Assembly (NCBI GenBank): GCA_002104905.1 | Contig: MCFE01000848.1 | Location: forward strand, 1-30,606 | Source of the DNA: Basidiobolus meristosporus CBS 931.73 | Lineage: Eukaryota > Basidiobolomycota > Basidiobolomycetes > Basidiobolales > Basidiobolaceae | Direction of reading: 5' to 3' | DNA: 30,606 nt | Part shown: in pieces, positions 29,023 through 30,606 of the stretch | Numbering within the stretch: the stretch's first letter is position 1 | Layout of the letters: the number at the start of each line of letters is the position of its first letter | Position numbers and translations under genes: made by a program | Notes under the pieces: generated by a model | Databases searched by the model: none | What the model was told of the DNA's origin: nothing | Seen by the model: the letters and a program-made list of their open reading frames with translations, nothing else

Positions 29023-29385
29023 CAGTTACTTTGCAAATGCTGTACACCCCAAATATTCTCCAAAGTACTGTACTTTCACTGTATCCATACCAAGCTGCAG
29101 ATGGGATAAAATCAACAAGAGCTTGGTTAAAACCCTCATTTTCAAGGTGTACAGCCATCACAAGAGATTCCACCAAACTATCATAGGATAATTTTGGATC
29201 ATGTATCATATATCTTGCCGTATCAGTTATTAAGCTGTTGGCACATTCTGCTGCTCCATGTTGTTGCAGGGAGTACAGTACAGAAGCCTCTTGCTAAATC
29301 CCATGAGTTTTGCCAGAGTGGATAAGTAGTTTTGAAGTATATTCCCACACTGCAAACATTTAGAATTTTGATAGATCCAAGTTGG
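29023..29385 (-). pseudogene. copia element C, right part: integrase core
   Basis: The minus strand carries the copia integrase core: WEYTSKLLIHSGKTHGI, SVLYSLQQHGAAECANSLI, ARYMIHDPKLSYDSLVES, LVMAVHLENEGFNQAL and, next to the insertion, RIFG followed in another frame by CTAFAK. The block continues at 23094-22960 on the other side of the chromovirus. Upstream copia sequence is replaced by AT-rich DNA at about 29385. Stops and shifts show it was already dead, or has decayed since. Confidence 0.72.
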
Positions 29386-30115
29386 TATGATAAAAACAAA
29401 AGATGCTGATGTTTTTATTTAAATTGTTTTTTCCTGTAATAAATCATAATTACCCTAAACTATCAACATTTGAAAAGGTATGGAGTTATATTAATATTAT
29501 ATTAATTATTTTCATACTTATATTTTCAAACCTTAGCAATTCTAATACATATAATATGGCATTATTAAATTTCTGTTACTTGGGATATCAGTTCTAAAAG
29601 TTATGAGATTTGGAATTGGGTTTTGTTACCTCCACTATATGTAATGGCAAAATACTCTGTGAAAATAAGCATGAAAACTTTTAGGACATTATACAAGAAA
29701 TCCCAATAAATTCTTTAGACTTTTTAAACACTTATCCAATGCTTAGTTAGACAAATCCTATGATATTTTGTTAAATGATAAAATTTTGACAAAAGTCCGT
29801 TTTTCTTTTAATGTACAATTATATTTGTAATTTCACATTTTATAATTCATTTAGCCAAAATGTTTTCTAGATGACAAAAAATATTCTTTAAAACCCAAGT
29901 TAGATGTAGAATACATATAACATCTTAAACCAAATAAATTAGAAGAAATTAAAATTATTTTTTTAGGGAAATAAAATTTAAATTAAGTAGATGTTAAGTT
30001 TGATTTTTAATTTTTTTTTTTGATATTTGAATATGATGTTTAATATCTGATATTTGATGTTTAAATTTGATTTTCTAAAAATATATTTAGCTATAATTTT
30101 TATTAACTTTAAAAG
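29386..30115. other. AT-rich non-coding block
   Basis: About 730 bp of very AT-rich DNA with homopolymer runs (T12-like at about 30010) and no convincing gene. It contains local near-repeats of GATATTTGA and GATGTTTAA at 30022-30062, shared in inverted orientation with 17371-17760. Confidence 0.45.
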
Positions 30116-30606
30116 TGTACTTGTTTGAAGGTGAGTATGTGGCTTCCTTCACTGCTTCTAAGGTTCACTTACACATTTCATTCTCTAATTGCCTCAGGAG
30201 ATCTATATCACCCCTGAAACCTTCTCAACTGGAACTACTAAATATTGGGTATAAAGTTCCTTGTGGTATGTCAAGTGTTAAGATACTCCAGAATTAGTAT
30301 ACCACATCTGTGAATCCTTAATAGTGGCCATATTTAGTGCTGGTATGAATAAGCTTACCTTCAGTTGTTGCAGCATCTCAATATTTGTGCTGCTTTTTCT
30401 GATAATATCTCTTTTTAGTCACTGGATGGATGTGTGTCCTACCCCTTAACAATAGTTGCATAATAGCTTACTGTTGCCCTTCAAGGGTTGAGGGTACCCT
30501 CCTTTGCTGGTTGTCATTGCCTACTGAGGTGTTTTCCTTTCCTTCTTAATGGAGCTTTTTTTGCTTGATTCTTCATTCAGGAGCCTTTCACGTATGTGAT
30601 TTAAGG
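30116..30606. other. no gene recognised
   Basis: Base composition returns to that of the transposon debris. A 60-residue plus frame at 30115-30297 does not resemble a known protein. Likely further relic sequence. Confidence 0.3.

Noticed and set aside
30115-30297. 60-residue plus-strand frame as a host gene exon.
   Set aside because: No domain, no clear splice sites and no Kozak-type context; chance length for this composition.

Overview
The window reads as a repeat-dense island from a filamentous fungus, plausibly a basidiomycete (low confidence on phylum). The evidence is the mix of element types: a Tf1/sushi-like Ty3 chromovirus with a C-terminal chromodomain, degenerate Ty3/gypsy and Ty1/copia relics, a Harbinger-type DDE_Tnp_4 transposase relic, and fragments resembling KDZ/Tnp2-type transposases. 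I recognise no host gene, tRNA, rRNA or CRISPR. Nearly all the sequence is transposon on transposon, on both strands, mostly broken by stops and frameshifts.

Layout. 1-2334: a Harbinger-like relic with two divergent ORFs (a Gln/Ser-rich protein on minus, a DDE transposase on plus) and one palindrome-rich terminus. 2337-3098: plus-strand gypsy integrase tail. 3160-4700: minus-strand KDZ-like transposase fragment. 4700-9114: minus-strand gypsy element A with a 348-bp 5' LTR, PBS, gag, protease, RT, RNase H and integrase, all decayed. 9130-9357: a second Harbinger end. 9450-12600: plus-strand copia debris, including three LTR copies, two gag starts and a piece of RT, with a Harbinger-like terminus at 12062-12103. 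12640-13141: second copy of the Harbinger accessory ORF. 13806-15680: minus-strand copia, with one LTR lying between the RNase H end of one unit and the PBS/gag of another. 15680-17370: gypsy B, a second copy of family A. 17370-17760: AT-rich block. 17760-19697: minus-strand copia. 19700-20790: second KDZ-like copy. 20800-21470: unassigned. 21470-23094 and 29023-29385: the two halves of one minus-strand copia element, split by the young chromovirus. 29385-30115: AT-rich block. 30116-30606: unassigned.

The centrepiece is the plus-strand Ty3 chromovirus at 23100-29017. It has 529-bp LTRs that differ at six sites, a 5-bp CTAGG target duplication, gag, pol and a chromodomain. Its control signals can be read directly. 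The U3 holds an in-register heat-shock-element array and a perfect CArG box. An 11-nt stretch at the predicted 5' end of the RNA is complementary to a site 2 nt past the LTR, as in Tf1-type self-priming. At the gag/pol junction a GGGAAAC slippery heptamer sits 6 nt before an 11-bp hairpin whose loop has an 8-nt downstream complement, the layout of a -1 frameshift pseudoknot. A single in-frame TAA in the protease domain breaks this otherwise intact copy.
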